Positions 5,113 through 5,367 of a DNA stretch of 5,367 bases are shown here, piece by piece. Below the pieces are notes generated by a model. It saw only the letters and a program-made list of their open reading frames with translations, was not told the DNA's origin and ran no database searches. The stretch spans positions 1 through 5,367 of the forward strand of contig JAGYMJ010000150.1 of the NCBI GenBank assembly GCA_018400625.1. The letters run 5' to 3'. The stretch comes from Planctomycetota bacterium. GTDB taxonomy: Bacteria; Planctomycetota; Brocadiia; SM23-32. The position numbers and the translations under genes were made by a program. Within the stretch, counting starts at the first letter, position 1, and every line of letters begins with the position of its first letter.

Positions 5113-5222
5113 CCTGATTTCCCGAGTTCCAAATAATTCGTCTATCCGTTAATCCGTATGCCTTTAATTCCTAATTCCAGATTATCTTACCATTCCTCAT
5201 TCCAAATTCCTCATTCCCAATT
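5113..5222. repeat. Repeat array after the right-edge gene (best-preserved order)
   Basis: On the plus strand, CCTGA/CCCGA at 5113 and 5121 (period 8), within CCTGATTTCCCGAGTTCC, lead to AAATAATTCG. Then come ATCCGTT/ATCCGTA at 5144 and 5152 (period 8), GCCTTTAATTCCT, and period-7 ATTCC units at 5167, 5174 and 5181, an 11-base step, and 5192, 5199, 5206, 5213 and 5220. The order of modules is the same as at 711-799. The last unit ends about five bases from the stop codon of the right-edge gene. Confidence 0.8.
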
Positions 5223-5227
5223 GTACA

Positions 5228-5367
5228 TCACCACGCCCCTTCCCGCAACAACCTCACCGGCGCCAATCCGTAGTTTCTGAAAATCGCCTTCACCTCTCCC
5301 ACCGTATCGGCATACGGCGTCGCCACCGACTCCCCGCACGAGGCCGCAAACCGCGCAAAATCCTCCG
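5228..5367 (-). CDS. C-terminal end of an unrecognised protein (5' part outside the window)
   Basis: One minus-strand frame is open from the window edge (first whole codon at 5365) to TGA at 5230-5228. It gives 45 residues, beginning EDFARFAASCGESVATPYAD and ending YGLAPVRLLREGAW. The composition is that of a normal GC-rich coding region (G/C at most third positions). It reads better than the competing open frame, which is Gly/Arg/Cys-rich and runs on into the repeat array. I do not recognise a family. It would be the first gene of the series leading to the PstS-like/LRR gene, although the 350-base spacer with hairpins argues against simple co-transcription. Confidence 0.65.
   Translation of the reverse strand, partial: EDFARFAASCGESVATPYADTVGEVKAIFRNYGLAPVRLLREGAW

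Overview
The window appears to come from a GC-rich bacterial chromosome with AT-rich, repeat-filled intergenic regions. A PVC-group bacterium (Kiritimatiellota, Lentisphaerota or Planctomycetota-like) is the best guess. The reasons are the mix of a large exported mosaic protein (solute-binding, helical and leucine-rich-repeat parts), a TonB-like-anchored vWA protein, and the small AT-richer 'orphan' families (four-helix bundle, GxxExxY) set in degenerate short repeats. This assignment is inference; no rRNA or other marker gene is present.

All genes are on the minus strand, so the natural reading runs from right to left. At the right edge is the C-terminal end of an unrecognised gene (5228-5367). 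A 350-base spacer (4875-5227) follows, holding a repeat array and two perfect AT-rich hairpins. Next is an 812-residue exported protein (2436-4874): signal peptide, PstS-like periplasmic binding domain, helical middle region and seven leucine-rich repeats. After a second repeat array comes a GxxExxY protein (1867-2271), a PD-(D/E)XK-like fold. Beyond a 42-bp direct repeat lies a membrane-anchored vWA protein (783-1718). Then come a 300-base repeat 'ladder' and a broken four-helix-bundle (S23/IVP-type) gene (208-472). The left end has an inverted duplication and small GC-rich palindromes but no gene.

The most unusual content is the non-coding DNA. The spacers are built from short oligonucleotides, each present as an imperfect tandem pair or run, with a period of 7, 8, 9 or 10 bases that changes in order along the spacer. 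The period-7 ATTCCTN module lies at or within about 15 bases of the stop codon of the upstream gene at three places (vWA, binding-protein/LRR gene, right-edge gene). It is followed by a period-8 ATCCGTTA module (intact at two of the three) and a conserved period-8 CCTGATTTCCTGAGTTCC module. A further period-7 run sits inside an inverted duplication beside the broken four-helix gene. Every unit carries TCC, which is GGA on the gene-sense strand. The GxxExxY gene is flanked by duplicated copies of the CCTGA module in opposite orientations, as if it were a cassette bounded by inverted repeats.

Functionally, the PstS-like/LRR protein and the vWA protein could act together at the cell envelope, since they are consecutive apart from the GxxExxY insertion. 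The four-helix and GxxExxY genes look like passengers or partners of the repeat system. No reverse transcriptase, transposase, integrase, CRISPR array or RNA gene is visible.
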